A stretch of DNA of 64,000 nt from Chryseobacterium defluvii (GCF_003634775.1 NZ_RBXB01000001.1:620001-684000), one strand, 5' to 3'; shown: positions 7,862-16,774, counted from the stretch's first letter. Program-made: numbers and translations. The notes: generated by a model not told the origin, from the sequence alone.

Positions 7862-8719
7862 ATGAAAACTTACGCAGGAATTCCTGAAGAAAATGCATCA
7901 TTGGAAAATTCAACAGTAATGTTGGTTACTGTTCCTTACGATGGAACTTCCACTTGGGGAAAAGGAGCTGACAAAGGCCCTGAATTGTTCTTAAACGCTT
8001 CTGAAAACATGGAGCTTTATGATATTGAAACAGGTACTGAACCTTACCTTGAAGGCGTTTACTTAGCGGGAGAAGTTTCCGAAAATTCAACTCCTGAAGC
8101 TATGACGGAAGCTGTTTACCAAAAAACAAAAGAGCTTTTGAACAATGACGGTAAATTATTTACCCTTTTCGGAGGAGAGCATTCTGTTTCTATCGGATCT
8201 ATTCGTGCGGTAGGTGAAAAATTTGAAAATCTTACGGTTCTTCAGTTAGATGCCCATACAGACTTACGCCCTGAATTCCACGGATCTACTTCCAATCATG
8301 CTTGTGCGGTGTTCGAAGCCAATCAGAAACATAATTTGGTACAGGTGGGAATCCGTTCTATGGATGTTGAGGAAGTTGAATATTTACCGGAAGGAAGAGT
8401 ATTTTTTGCTCATGAAATTGCCAACAATGAAAACTGGGTAAATGATGTGTTGGAAAAAGTTTCAGGAAACGTTTATATTACGATTGACCTTGATGCTTTT
8501 GACCCCTCAATTGCTCCGTCAACCGGAACTCCCGAACCGGGTGGATTGCAGTGGTATCCGACATTGGAACTATTGAGAAGAGTATTTGAAAAATGTAACG
8601 TTGTAGCATTTGATATTGTAGAATTAATGGATTCTCCGATGGCAAAACCAAGTGCCTTCCTTGCTGCGAAGCTATATTATAAAATGCTTGCTTACTATCA
8701 TATTTATAACAACAACTAA
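7862..8719 (+). CDS. speB: Agmatinase (ureohydrolase family)
   Basis: Binuclear manganese ureohydrolase that hydrolyses agmatine to putrescine and urea. All metal-ligand motifs are present: GGEHSVSIG, LDAHTDLR and IDLDAFDPS, followed by STGTPEPGGL and AFDIVEL, which completes the arginase/agmatinase signature. Its 285 residues are typical. The nearby arginine decarboxylase on the same strand makes agmatine the most likely substrate. Formiminoglutamase and guanidinobutyrase are less likely alternatives. It has its own -7 box, so it is probably transcribed separately from speA. Confidence 0.9.
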   Translation: MKTYAGIPEENASLENSTVMLVTVPYDGTSTWGKGADKGPELFLNASENMELYDIETGTEPYLEGVYLAGEVSENSTPEAMTEAVYQKTKELLNNDGKLFTLFGGEHSVSIGSIRAVGEKFENLTVLQLDAHTDLRPEFHGSTSNHACAVFEANQKHNLVQVGIRSMDVEEVEYLPEGRVFFAHEIANNENWVNDVLEKVSGNVYITIDLDAFDPSIAPSTGTPEPGGLQWYPTLELLRRVFEKCNVVAFDIVELMDSPMAKPSAFLAAKLYYKMLAYYHIYNNN

Positions 8720-8787
8720 AATTCCGCAAGAATCGGATTTTTTCTGCCACCTATTCTTTGGAAATTTGTGGGGTAAAACAAAATGAA

Positions 8788-9648
8788 ATGTCCACACAAA
8801 GTCAAATAGATTATAACAGAATTGCTACTGCGATAGAATATATCAAGAGCAATTTCAGGCTTCAGCCAAGTTTGGATGAAGTGGCGGAGAAAATTCACCT
8901 GAGTCCGGCTCATTTCCAAAAGATATTTACGGATTGGGCAGGAACAAGTCCTAAAAAGTTTTTGCAGTTCATTAGCCTTGAACATGCTAAAAATCTTTTA
9001 AAGGAAGAAAAAGCGAGTTTATTTGATGCTGCTTATGAGACAGGACTTTCCAGCACAAGCAGATTGCACGATCTGTTTGTGAAAATTGAAGGGATGTCTC
9101 CTGCAGAATATAAAAACGGCGGAAAAAGCCTTAGCATCAATTACAGTTTTTCCGAAAGTCCTTTTGGAAAAGTAATTGCAGCTTCTACAGAGAAAGGAAT
9201 CTGCTATATGGCTTTCGAAGAAGATAAAGAAACAGCATTGGGAGATTTAAAACAAAAATTTCCTAATGCTTCTTTTTTTGAAAAACAGGATGATCTTCAG
9301 AAAAACGCCTTATCCATTTTTAATAAAGACTGGACTGAACTCAATACGATCAAGTTACATTTGAAAGGGACAGATTTTCAGCTTAAAGTCTGGGAAAGCC
9401 TGCTAACGATCCCCAAAGGAAAATTATCTACTTACGGTACTTTAGCGGATAAAATCGGAAATCCCGGTGCTTCCAGAGCAGTTGGAACTGCCATCGGAAG
9501 TAATCCTGTTGCATTCCTGATTCCTTGTCACCGCGTGATCCAATCTTCCGGACACATCGGTGGGTACCGATGGGGTAGTGATAGAAAACAGCTTATTATA
9601 GGTTGGGAAAGCTCACAGCTTTACGGAATCAATGGGAATGGGCTTTAG
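8788..9648 (+). CDS. AraC HTH fused to methylated-DNA--cysteine methyltransferase (Ada-like)
   Basis: Fusion of an AraC-type HTH (about residues 8-105) with an O6-alkylguanine-DNA alkyltransferase domain. The alkyltransferase shows the helix GTDFQLKVWESLLTIP, TYGTLADKIG, AVGTAIGSNP and the suicide-cysteine motif IPCHRVIQSSGHIGGY. Compared with E. coli Ada it lacks the N-terminal zinc domain that senses methylphosphotriesters, so it cannot sense damage that way. Related Bacteroidota proteins have this same layout. ATG 8788 is preferred over 8758 because the HTH follows directly. The C-terminal residues and the stop codon fall in a REP-like palindrome. alkB lies downstream. Confidence 0.88.
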   Translation: MSTQSQIDYNRIATAIEYIKSNFRLQPSLDEVAEKIHLSPAHFQKIFTDWAGTSPKKFLQFISLEHAKNLLKEEKASLFDAAYETGLSSTSRLHDLFVKIEGMSPAEYKNGGKSLSINYSFSESPFGKVIAASTEKGICYMAFEEDKETALGDLKQKFPNASFFEKQDDLQKNALSIFNKDWTELNTIKLHLKGTDFQLKVWESLLTIPKGKLSTYGTLADKIGNPGASRAVGTAIGSNPVAFLIPCHRVIQSSGHIGGYRWGSDRKQLIIGWESSQLYGINGNGL

Positions 9649-9712
9649 CCCATTTAAAAAAAATAAATCAATTGACTTTAGTCAAACGTATATTCTTAGC
9701 CGCCTTAAAGGC
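9637..9712. repeat. Cluster of three REP-like palindromes
   Basis: Three hairpins in a row: AATGGGCTTTAGCCCATT (9637-9654), TTGACTTTAGTCAA (9672-9685) and GCCTTAAAGGC (9702-9712). The first is identical to the 18-mer at 60658-60675 beside the RAYT remnant, and 26 of 28 bases match when its left flank is included. All share the centre TTTA or its variant. Confidence 0.8.
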
Positions 9713-9745
9713 TTAAAACGACTTCAACTTAAAATGTAATCGAAA

Positions 9746-10366
9746 ATGATGAGCTTATTTGAAGAAATATCAGATTATCCGCTTAATATACTTCCTCATG
9801 ACGGAACCGTTCATTATTATGGAAAGGTTTTTTCTAAAGAGCAATCGGATTTTTATTACGATTATCTGTTTAATCGGATTCCATGGGAAAATGATGAAGC
9901 AGTGATCTTTGGAAAACTTATTCTAACCAAAAGAAAAGTGGCATGGTTCGGAGAAGAAAAATTTGAATATACCTATTCCAACCGTACCAAACACGCAAAA
10001 CCATGGACTCCCGAATTATTGGAGTTGAAACAAAGGTGTGAGGAAATTTCAGGAGAAACTTATAACTCCTGTCTTTTGAATTTATATCACGACGGAAGTG
10101 AAGGAATGGCTTATCATAGTGACGGAGAAAAAGATCTGAAAAAGAATGGAGCCATTGCTTCCTTAACTTTTGGCGCGGAAAGAAAGTTTTTATTCAAACA
10201 TAAACAAACAAAGGAAAAAGTGGAGATCTTTCTCGAAAATGGAAGTTTATTGGTGATGAAGGGAACTACGCAAGATCATTGGCTTCACAGACTTCCACCA
10301 ACAACTAAAGTAAAAACCCCAAGAGTAAATCTTACATTTAGAACCATTGAAGAGGAACATCAATAG
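9746..10366 (+). CDS. alkB: AlkB-like alpha-ketoglutarate-dependent DNA repair dioxygenase
   Basis: Fe(II)/2-oxoglutarate oxygenase that removes methyl lesions such as 1-methyladenine by oxidative demethylation. The iron ligands are the HxD of AYHSDGE and a distal His in the HWLHRLP segment. The oxoglutarate-binding motif is RVNLTFR. Sequence and length (206 residues) resemble the Bacteroidota/ALKBH2-3-like branch, with YSNRTKHAKPWTPELL before the core. Tandem Met codons open the gene (9746 or 9749). It follows the AraC-Ogt gene across a REP cluster, so the two form a DNA alkylation-repair pair. Confidence 0.9.
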   Translation: MMSLFEEISDYPLNILPHDGTVHYYGKVFSKEQSDFYYDYLFNRIPWENDEAVIFGKLILTKRKVAWFGEEKFEYTYSNRTKHAKPWTPELLELKQRCEEISGETYNSCLLNLYHDGSEGMAYHSDGEKDLKKNGAIASLTFGAERKFLFKHKQTKEKVEIFLENGSLLVMKGTTQDHWLHRLPPTTKVKTPRVNLTFRTIEEEHQ

Positions 10367-10488
10367 TTTTTAGTTGAGCATTCCAATTTGTTTCTGTTTT
10401 TCTTGTATTGTAAGATTATATGTATCAGTATTTCTCTGTTTATTATAGAATTGAAATTTAAATCATATAGTGGTGATATTAAAAATAT

Positions 10489-10496
10489 TATATTTG
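10489..10496 (+). promoter_or_regulatory. -7 box for the small double-glycine peptide
   Basis: TATATTTG followed by AAGGAG, 52 bases before ATG 10549. The AAGGAG is too far upstream to be its ribosome-binding site. Confidence 0.5.
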
Positions 10497-10548
10497 AAGG
10501 AGCGGTATCCGAAAAGCTTATAGAGTAGGAGAAGTCAAAAAATATTAT

Positions 10549-10725
10549 ATGAAAAATTTTAAAAAAATTTCAAGAGAAAAATTAAAATCCGTTAAGGGAG
10601 GTGGTTTTATCAACGATTGTAAAGGAAAAGAAGAGGGAGCTTTTTGTGATTGGATTAGCGCATCTGGATATGGAACAGGTACTTGTGATGGATCAGGTAA
10701 TATTTCAGGATGTATCCCAGATTAA
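10549..10725 (+). CDS. Double-glycine-leader peptide, bacteriocin-like
   Basis: A 58-residue peptide, below the usual gene-calling size. It starts MKNFKKISREKLKSVKGGG. The pattern of a basic, amphipathic leader ending in Gly-Gly matches the leaders cleaved by C39-peptidase ABC transporters, and this exact style (MKNxKKxSREELKxxxGG) is widespread in Chryseobacterium. The mature part, about 40 residues, is Gly/Ser-rich with four Cys (CKGKEEGAFC, GTCDG, GCIPD) that could form two disulfides. No C39 transporter, immunity gene or radical-SAM enzyme is nearby, so export would depend on a distant locus. Antimicrobial activity is not shown. Confidence 0.72.
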   Translation: MKNFKKISREKLKSVKGGGFINDCKGKEEGAFCDWISASGYGTGTCDGSGNISGCIPD

Positions 10726-10772
10726 TTTTTAGTGCCTATGAAATAATAAACTGTATAGGTATATAAAAAATA

Positions 10773-10800
10773 AATGGTGACTGCATTTAAAGTCACCATT
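10773..10800 (-). terminator. Terminator between convergent genes
   Basis: Arms AATGGTGACT and AGTCACCATT. The minus-strand tail is TATTTTTTAT, fitting the end of the CocE gene. The plus-strand tail is weaker but may also end the peptide transcript. Confidence 0.78.
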
Positions 10801-10839
10801 ACTATTTTAATCTGAATTGAGGATAAGGAAATAAATTTC

Positions 10840-12699
10840 TTATTTCAAAATATCAGCTTCTATCGAACTGTCATTAAATATCTTGATCAATGCTTTCGTA
10901 TAATCTGCTTTCGTGGCAAAATTCGGGTTTTCTAAGAATTTCTGTGGATTGATCGCGAAAAGCGGGAACCATGTACTGCTGATTTGTATCTGGATTTTAT
11001 GTCCCTTTTTAAAGGTATGAACTACATCCTGTAATCTGAAGTTCACTGCCGTTTTCTGATTGGGAACCAAGGCTTCCGCTTTTTCTCTCGAGTTTCTGAA
11101 TCTTGCAGGCATGATCTCACTTCTTACCATTTGATGATAATTACCGTAAATAACACCGTCTTTCTTTTGTACCGGTTTGAAATCTTCCGGGTATACGTCA
11201 ATAAGCTTTACCGCAAAGTCTGCATCTGTGGAAGTGGAAGCAATATTCAGTTTGGCCATGATTTCACCGGCGAAAGTAATGTCTTCTGTTAAAACATCTG
11301 TCGTGAAAGTCAGAACATCCGGTCTTCCTACGGCAAATCTTTGATCTTCCGACATATAATTTTTAGGAGTGAAGCCGTTGAAATCTTTTAAATGATCTGA
11401 GCTTACCACGGGGTTGTTCGGATCACTGTAATATTCTGAATATCCCTGATCTGCAGAATTTTTCAACGTCGCATTAGATAAGTAAAAGTTAATTTTCTGT
11501 GCCTTTTTAGGCGGATATACTGCAAATTCTTTCCATTCTTTGGCTCCGGTGTCATACATAAGAGCTTCCGGAAGCCCGGCATCCTGCTTTGTATTTCCCT
11601 TCAGGTAGTGGTTGAAGAAACGGGTTTCAACATTTTTTTGATAATAAGTGGCAATGCTGTCTCCAAAATAAATTTCACTGTGGAAGTGCTTTCCCTGCTC
11701 ATGCGCCCAGGCTCCGTGTGAGAAAGGTCCCATTACAATCGTATTCTTTGCTTTTGGGCTTGTTTTTTCAATCGTTTTATAAATATTTAAAGGTCCGGAT
11801 AAATCTTCAGCATCAAACCATCCTCCGACAGTCATTACCGCATGATTCACGTTTTTCAGATGAGGTAAAAGGTTCCGTTTTTGCCAGTAATCATCATAAT
11901 TAGGATGATTCATAATTTCAGTCATGAAAAAATTATCCTTGTAATATTTTTCATAAGCATCTTTTAATGTTCCTAATTCTCTGTAGAATTTCAATCCGTC
12001 TTCTGACGTTGTTTTGATCATAGAATCGGTGTACCATGCTTTGTTCTCTGCTTTCGTTTTCTGTACTCCGAAAACAGGGAATGTTCTGAAATATCCCAAC
12101 ATGAATCTTCCGTTATGAAGAAAATCGTCATTCCAGAAATCTGAAATAGGAGCTTGTGGAGAAGAAGCCACTAGAGCCGGATGCTGCGCTAAAATCCCTG
12201 CAGCCGTATAAAACCCGGGATAAGAAGTTCCGTACTGACCGACTTTTCCATTATTGTTTTTAATGTTTTTCAATAGCCATTCAATCGTATCATAAGTATC
12301 TGTACTTTCATCAACATTGGCTTTACCTTTACGCTCCACTTGCGGAGTCATATTGGTAAATGTGCCTTCACTCATATACCTGCCTCTTACATCCTGGAAA
12401 ACAAAAATATACTTATCTTTCATCAGGTACGCATTCGGGCCCAGCTTTGTTCTGTATTCATTTTCACCATAAGGCGCAATGCTGTAGCAGGTTCTCTGCA
12501 TTAAAAAAGGATATTTGTTCTTATTCGATATATCTTTTGGAATATATACCGCTGTAAAAAGTTTTACTCCATCACGCATTGGGATATAAACTTCCTGTTT
12601 GATGAAATTGTCTTTTACAAAGTTGTCTTGTTGCTGATTGTTTTGAGAATAGCCTGCAATGAAAAAGAAAATAGACAGAATGAGTATACGGATCTTCAT
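10840..12699 (-). CDS. CocE/NonD family hydrolase (X-Pro dipeptidyl-peptidase-like acylase)
   Basis: Exported alpha/beta hydrolase related to cocaine esterase and alpha-amino-acid ester hydrolases. A signal peptide (MKIRILILSIFFFIAGYSQ) is followed by the catalytic domain with the nucleophile elbow GQYGTSYPGFY, an aspartate in GGWFDAEDLSGP and a histidine in GPFSHGAWAHE. The C-terminal jelly-roll region, about residues 400-619, ends the protein. Length of 619 residues matches the alpha-amino-acid ester hydrolase branch. It probably cleaves amino-acyl esters or amides in the periplasm. It is monocistronic, with terminators on both sides. Confidence 0.85.
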   Translation of the reverse strand: MKIRILILSIFFFIAGYSQNNQQQDNFVKDNFIKQEVYIPMRDGVKLFTAVYIPKDISNKNKYPFLMQRTCYSIAPYGENEYRTKLGPNAYLMKDKYIFVFQDVRGRYMSEGTFTNMTPQVERKGKANVDESTDTYDTIEWLLKNIKNNNGKVGQYGTSYPGFYTAAGILAQHPALVASSPQAPISDFWNDDFLHNGRFMLGYFRTFPVFGVQKTKAENKAWYTDSMIKTTSEDGLKFYRELGTLKDAYEKYYKDNFFMTEIMNHPNYDDYWQKRNLLPHLKNVNHAVMTVGGWFDAEDLSGPLNIYKTIEKTSPKAKNTIVMGPFSHGAWAHEQGKHFHSEIYFGDSIATYYQKNVETRFFNHYLKGNTKQDAGLPEALMYDTGAKEWKEFAVYPPKKAQKINFYLSNATLKNSADQGYSEYYSDPNNPVVSSDHLKDFNGFTPKNYMSEDQRFAVGRPDVLTFTTDVLTEDITFAGEIMAKLNIASTSTDADFAVKLIDVYPEDFKPVQKKDGVIYGNYHQMVRSEIMPARFRNSREKAEALVPNQKTAVNFRLQDVVHTFKKGHKIQIQISSTWFPLFAINPQKFLENPNFATKADYTKALIKIFNDSSIEADILK

Positions 12700-12758
12700 A
12701 AATTTAATTTGTAGCTAATTTAACAATAAAATATTTTTTGAACGATGCTGAAATAAAA

Positions 12759-12779
12759 ATGACCGGAAATTCCGGTCAT
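12759..12779 (-). terminator. Terminator of the outer-membrane barrel gene
   Basis: Arms ATGACCGGA and TCCGGTCAT with the minus-strand tail TTTTTATTTC. Confidence 0.8.
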
Positions 12780-12805
12780 ACTAAATTATATAGTAATTAT
12801 TTTGT

Positions 12806-15577
12806 TTACATTTTCTTGCCTGCAAACTTATTAAGCTTCATAGTCAGAGAGAACATGATGTAACGTTTCAGAATCAAATCTTCACGGTCTTCAAAATAAG
12901 AATTGGATATTGTTCTTCGTACGCTTTGGTTTTGGTTAAGAACGTCATAAACTTTCACTTTCGCAGTCAGTTGTTTAGTGAAAAAAGAATACCCTAAGCT
13001 TGTATTCCAGAAGTAGAAATCTCTTTTGAAACCGGGAGCAATGTTTGAGCTTGTATTGTATTCAAAATCATTTCCGAAAACCAGGTTGCTTTTAAACAAA
13101 TAATTGGTTATCTGTAATTTCAGTGCCTGATTGGTGGTCTCAACCTTTTCAATGCTGTAGTTTGTATAGCTTGAGGTATTGTAGCCGATACTGTACGACG
13201 GTTTTATCGTTACCTTGTCTTTGATTTCATACGTAAGATTCAATCCCGGACTTATCGTATAGGTATTGCTGATGTATTGCTGCCCGTTGATAAATCCTTT
13301 GTTATAATTATAATTCATATTGAACCTCGGATTAACGGTGAATTTATTGGTCTCCTTCCATTTGAACGTTTTACTGAAACCTCCTCCGAAGTTCAAAAAC
13401 TTATTTCCGCTCACGTTGTTGTAGGTGACAAACTGTTTTCCGGAATCATCATAATAAGAGTAATTGGCAACATCATTATTTTGATAGGTAAAGTTTAAAT
13501 TTAGGTAATAATTGATGTTTTTTACCATATTGTAATTGTTGAAATACAAATAAGTGCTGTTTGACCACCTGTTTTTCAACTCAGGATTTCCCTGAAATGC
13601 AACCAATGGATTCGATAAATCCGTATAAGGTGTAAGCTGCTCTGCTGAAGGAATCGAGTAGTTTGCATTATGGTATAAGCTCAATCTTTTTCGGTCTGAA
13701 AACTGATACTGAATACTCACATTATAATTGGGAAGTACAAAATTTTTCTGCAAATCATACTGTTGACCATTATAAACAGAATTCACTTTCATATCTGAAA
13801 TATCAAAATTTGCCGAAGCCCACATATTAATTTTCTTTTTGTTGAGCTCGAAAGTTAATTCCGGGGTAATCTCATTCACTTTCTGATTCATGCTGTTGGA
13901 AAGAATCATATTGTAGTTAGAGTATTCTCCCGTAATGTCATTAAAATCATTAACGTCCCTCGTATTATTATTAAACCTTGATTCATAATTTAAACTCAGA
14001 CTTACACTGGCAGAATCGGAAATAGGTTCAGCATATCCCACACTGAAACGGTAATTATTGTTTTGATTCTTGCTTTTTGATAATTGATTCCGGATATCGT
14101 CGGGATCTGTACTTTGATAAAAAATGGTTTGAGACTTGTTGATATTATTCCTTTTCGACTCGGAAATGGTGGAGCTCATATTGGCATGTAAGGATCTCCT
14201 TTTTTTGTTGAATCTTTTAGAAAAATAAATATTAGGTGTAAATGAATTGTTTTCGGAATCGCTGCTTGTATAGGAATCACTTTCATTAAGAAGAATATCA
14301 TCTTTCAACGTAGATGATTTCGAATTATTAAAAGTAAAGCCTTTCGTTTTTGAAAAAGAAGGTGAAAAATAAATTTCGGTCAGAGAATCCAGCTTTACTC
14401 TCACAGAAGTATCGAAGCTGTATTGTTTAGATTCATTCTCCCCATTATTTTCAGAGTTTGTTTTAAGAGTGAAATCAGGAAGCAAGGTTGTTCTCGAAAC
14501 TTTTGATCTTGTTTCCATTTTATTGTCTGAATGCATCAAACTAAACGTGTCTAAACTGGTGTCTTTTCCTATCTTATCACTATAATTAAGACCAATGGTT
14601 GTAGACCTTTGAATCCCTTTGGTGTTACCACCACCCTGAGTGTAATAGGTGTTTCCACCGCTTGTGACCACACTTCCGCCTTGCATCATCCAGGAATTTC
14701 GGCCATTTCCCATGCTATCGAAAACCTCGTCATTGGAAAACCCCTGAGAATTGATATTATTGGAAGAAGCCAGTAAGCTTATTTTAGTATCCTTTTTAAA
14801 ATAACTTAAAAGCAAGCTGCTTTCATAGCGTTTATCGGAACCATAACCAAGGGTAAGTCTGGAAATCAGTCCTTTGTTTTTCTTTTCGTCTATATTGAAA
14901 TTGATAGTAGTGTTGTTCGATTTGGCAGTCTTTCCGCTAAGCTCTTCCTCTTTGGTTTTGGTGGTTGTAAACTGGATATTTTTAATAATATCCGCAGGAA
15001 GATTCTGCAATGCAATTTTACCGTCTTTATCGAAGAAAGGCTTTCCGTTGATCATGATCTGGTCCACCTCTTTTCCGTTAACGGTAATTTTTCCTTCGTT
15101 ACTGATCTCTACTCCCGGAATTTGCTTCAAGAGCTCTTCAATTTTACTGTCGGGGCGCACTTTAATAGCAGATGCATTAAACTCAATGGTGTCTTTTTTA
15201 ATTTTTACGGGAGAAGCTGTAATTTTTACTTCGTCAATATGGGTAACCGTATTTTTCTCAAGTTCGATATCGCCTAATGAGAAGGACTGGTCAATTTTGT
15301 TATAGCTTTTAGAGAAAGACAGGAGCTTTTCAGCATCAATTCTTAAAATGGACGGTTCGTTCAATTCATCTGTTTTCAGGGAGAACCTTCCTTCTTTATT
15401 GGTTGCGGTGTAGTTGATGATGGAAGAATCTTTTTCTTTTAAAAGATAGACCGTTGCATTTTCGATAGGTATTTTGTCAAAATCAGCAACTTTTCCCTCG
15501 ATATTTAATTTTTGAGCGTTTAGAATTGCTACATTGATTATAAGAATCAATATCAGAAGAATCTTCTTCACTTTCAT
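12806..15577 (-). CDS. Outer-membrane beta-barrel protein with carboxypeptidase-regulatory and plug domains
   Basis: TonB-receptor-like outer-membrane protein of the Bacteroidota outer membrane beta-barrel family. Order: signal peptide (to about residue 21), a carboxypeptidase-regulatory-like beta-sandwich (22-105, LNIEGKVADFDKIPIENATV), a plug-like domain (about 125-225, ISNEGKITVNGKEVDQIMI), then a barrel of roughly 690 residues rich in aromatic, Asn and Ser strands. It lacks an evident TonB box, and no SusD gene is adjacent, so it is not a standard polysaccharide-utilisation receptor. Cargo is unknown. It has its own -7 box and terminator and is monocistronic. Confidence 0.83.
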   Translation of the reverse strand: MKVKKILLILILIINVAILNAQKLNIEGKVADFDKIPIENATVYLLKEKDSSIINYTATNKEGRFSLKTDELNEPSILRIDAEKLLSFSKSYNKIDQSFSLGDIELEKNTVTHIDEVKITASPVKIKKDTIEFNASAIKVRPDSKIEELLKQIPGVEISNEGKITVNGKEVDQIMINGKPFFDKDGKIALQNLPADIIKNIQFTTTKTKEEELSGKTAKSNNTTINFNIDEKKNKGLISRLTLGYGSDKRYESSLLLSYFKKDTKISLLASSNNINSQGFSNDEVFDSMGNGRNSWMMQGGSVVTSGGNTYYTQGGGNTKGIQRSTTIGLNYSDKIGKDTSLDTFSLMHSDNKMETRSKVSRTTLLPDFTLKTNSENNGENESKQYSFDTSVRVKLDSLTEIYFSPSFSKTKGFTFNNSKSSTLKDDILLNESDSYTSSDSENNSFTPNIYFSKRFNKKRRSLHANMSSTISESKRNNINKSQTIFYQSTDPDDIRNQLSKSKNQNNNYRFSVGYAEPISDSASVSLSLNYESRFNNNTRDVNDFNDITGEYSNYNMILSNSMNQKVNEITPELTFELNKKKINMWASANFDISDMKVNSVYNGQQYDLQKNFVLPNYNVSIQYQFSDRKRLSLYHNANYSIPSAEQLTPYTDLSNPLVAFQGNPELKNRWSNSTYLYFNNYNMVKNINYYLNLNFTYQNNDVANYSYYDDSGKQFVTYNNVSGNKFLNFGGGFSKTFKWKETNKFTVNPRFNMNYNYNKGFINGQQYISNTYTISPGLNLTYEIKDKVTIKPSYSIGYNTSSYTNYSIEKVETTNQALKLQITNYLFKSNLVFGNDFEYNTSSNIAPGFKRDFYFWNTSLGYSFFTKQLTAKVKVYDVLNQNQSVRRTISNSYFEDREDLILKRYIMFSLTMKLNKFAGKKM

Positions 15578-15600
15578 AGGTTATTAGGTCTGTAAAGCCG

Positions 15601-15608
15601 CAAATATA
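15601..15608 (-). promoter_or_regulatory. -7 box for the barrel gene
   Basis: TATATTTG on the minus strand, 24 bases before the ATG at 15577 and immediately downstream of the preceding gene's terminator. Confidence 0.65.
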
Positions 15609-15615
15609 TAAAAAA

Positions 15616-15635
15616 ACATCCCTGCTTAGGGATGT
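15616..15635 (-). terminator. Terminator after the BON/SH3 gene
   Basis: Arms ACATCCCT and AGGGATGT with a GCTT loop and a minus-strand T-run. It separates the BON operon from the barrel gene. Confidence 0.82.
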
Positions 15636-15660
15636 ATTTTTAAAATATCTTGAAAAAAGC

Positions 15661-16080
15661 TTAAGCTCTCAAATATCTTGAGTACGCATAACCTTCCTGT
15701 CCGTCTTCCGTTTTTACTTTCCACCAGTCGTCAGAAGTCTGCTCGATTAAGGTTACTGAAGAACCTTTTGCAGCTTTACCAACCACAGCGGCTTCAGTAG
15801 AAGGCTCCTGTCTGATATTCAGGTTAGAATCTTCCGTAGCAACGGTAAGAGCTGCTCCCGAAGAAAGACCTGCAACCTGTACGTCAATATTGATGTCAGA
15901 AGCTGAATAGGTAGAGTCAATAGCTCCTAAAGCATTCCATACTGCATCTTTAGAAGCCGTACTGGAAGCATTTCCTGTAATATAAAGGATGCCATCTTGT
16001 TCCTGAACCTGAAGATTTGAAATTCCGGCAGTCTGAGCTGCAGAAACAACGCTTGAATATTTATCTTGTAATGTGCTCAT
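15661..16080 (-). CDS. BON domain plus bacterial SH3 domain protein
   Basis: No signal peptide is visible. Residues about 5-68 form a BON domain (QVQEQDGILYITGNASS...AVWNALGAID). Residues about 77-139 form a bacterial SH3 (SH3b) domain with the usual LNIRQEPS, GSSVTLIEQ, WWKVKTEDGQEGYAYSRYL strands. SH3b domains commonly bind cell-wall peptides and BON domains bind lipids or other envelope partners, but export here is unexplained, so envelope function is uncertain. It follows a BON lipoprotein gene by 10 bases, in the same operon. Confidence 0.8.
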   Translation of the reverse strand: MSTLQDKYSSVVSAAQTAGISNLQVQEQDGILYITGNASSTASKDAVWNALGAIDSTYSASDINIDVQVAGLSSGAALTVATEDSNLNIRQEPSTEAAVVGKAAKGSSVTLIEQTSDDWWKVKTEDGQEGYAYSRYLRA

Positions 16081-16090
16081 TTCTAATTAA

Positions 16091-16579
16091 TTATTTTACA
16101 GTGTAGTTATAATTTACCTTTCCAACTTTCAAAGCATCAACAGATTCTTTGATTTTTCTTGCCTGTTGTGGAGAAACAGTTCCGGTAAGCGTTAATTCCC
16201 CGTTTACCACTTCTACTTTTACAGACGGGAAATCTTTCACCGCATCCTGAACTTTTTGCTGAACAGCAGGATCTACAGCCGTAGTAGTTTCTACTGGAGC
16301 AACCGGAGCCGGAGCAGCAATTGTCGACATATCCATTACGTCTTTCACCCCATTAATAGCTTTTAACTGAGCAATCATAGCATCTTTAGAAGCCTGATCT
16401 GCAAAAGTTCCGCTTAAGTGAGCAACACCATCTTTTACTTCAACAGAAGCATTAGGGTTAGAAGTTACCACAGTTGTAGCCTGAGTTTGAAGATCCGCAT
16501 CAGAAACTTTCTTTTTACAAGAAATCGACCCAAATGACACAGCTACAGCCAATGCAGCCATTGCGATAGTTTTTTTCAT
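16091..16579 (-). CDS. Lipoprotein with two BON domains
   Basis: Lipoprotein: MKKTIAMAALAVAVSFGSISC ends in a lipobox whose Cys is about residue 21. Two BON domains follow (about 30-80 VEVKDGVAHLSGTFADQ and 105-160 VEVVNGELTLTGTVSPQQ), separated by a Pro/Ala/Thr-rich linker of about 20 residues. The ATG at 16579 is chosen because the longer frame to 16615 adds 12 residues before the signal peptide. BON proteins such as OsmY act in envelope stress, and a similar role is inferred. It is the first gene of a two-gene operon. Confidence 0.85.
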   Translation of the reverse strand: MKKTIAMAALAVAVSFGSISCKKKVSDADLQTQATTVVTSNPNASVEVKDGVAHLSGTFADQASKDAMIAQLKAINGVKDVMDMSTIAAPAPVAPVETTTAVDPAVQQKVQDAVKDFPSVKVEVVNGELTLTGTVSPQQARKIKESVDALKVGKVNYNYTVK

Positions 16580-16774
16580 AGTTGTATGTTTATTTAAATG
16601 TTTTAATACAATCAAATGTAATAATAAAATTTATACCAAATGGATAAAAAATAGATAAATGTTTCTTAAATTTTTTACAATATTTTCAGAATCAGGCTAT
16701 TAATTTTAATGCATCAAAAATGTAACATAAAATTAATCTCAACGAAGAAAATCTACAGCTCCAATGAAAAACAT

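Noticed and set aside
14874..15305. 143-codon frame antisense to the barrel-protein plug
   Set aside because: It is Leu/Ser/Phe-rich, a mirror of the coding strand, with no start context or family resemblance.
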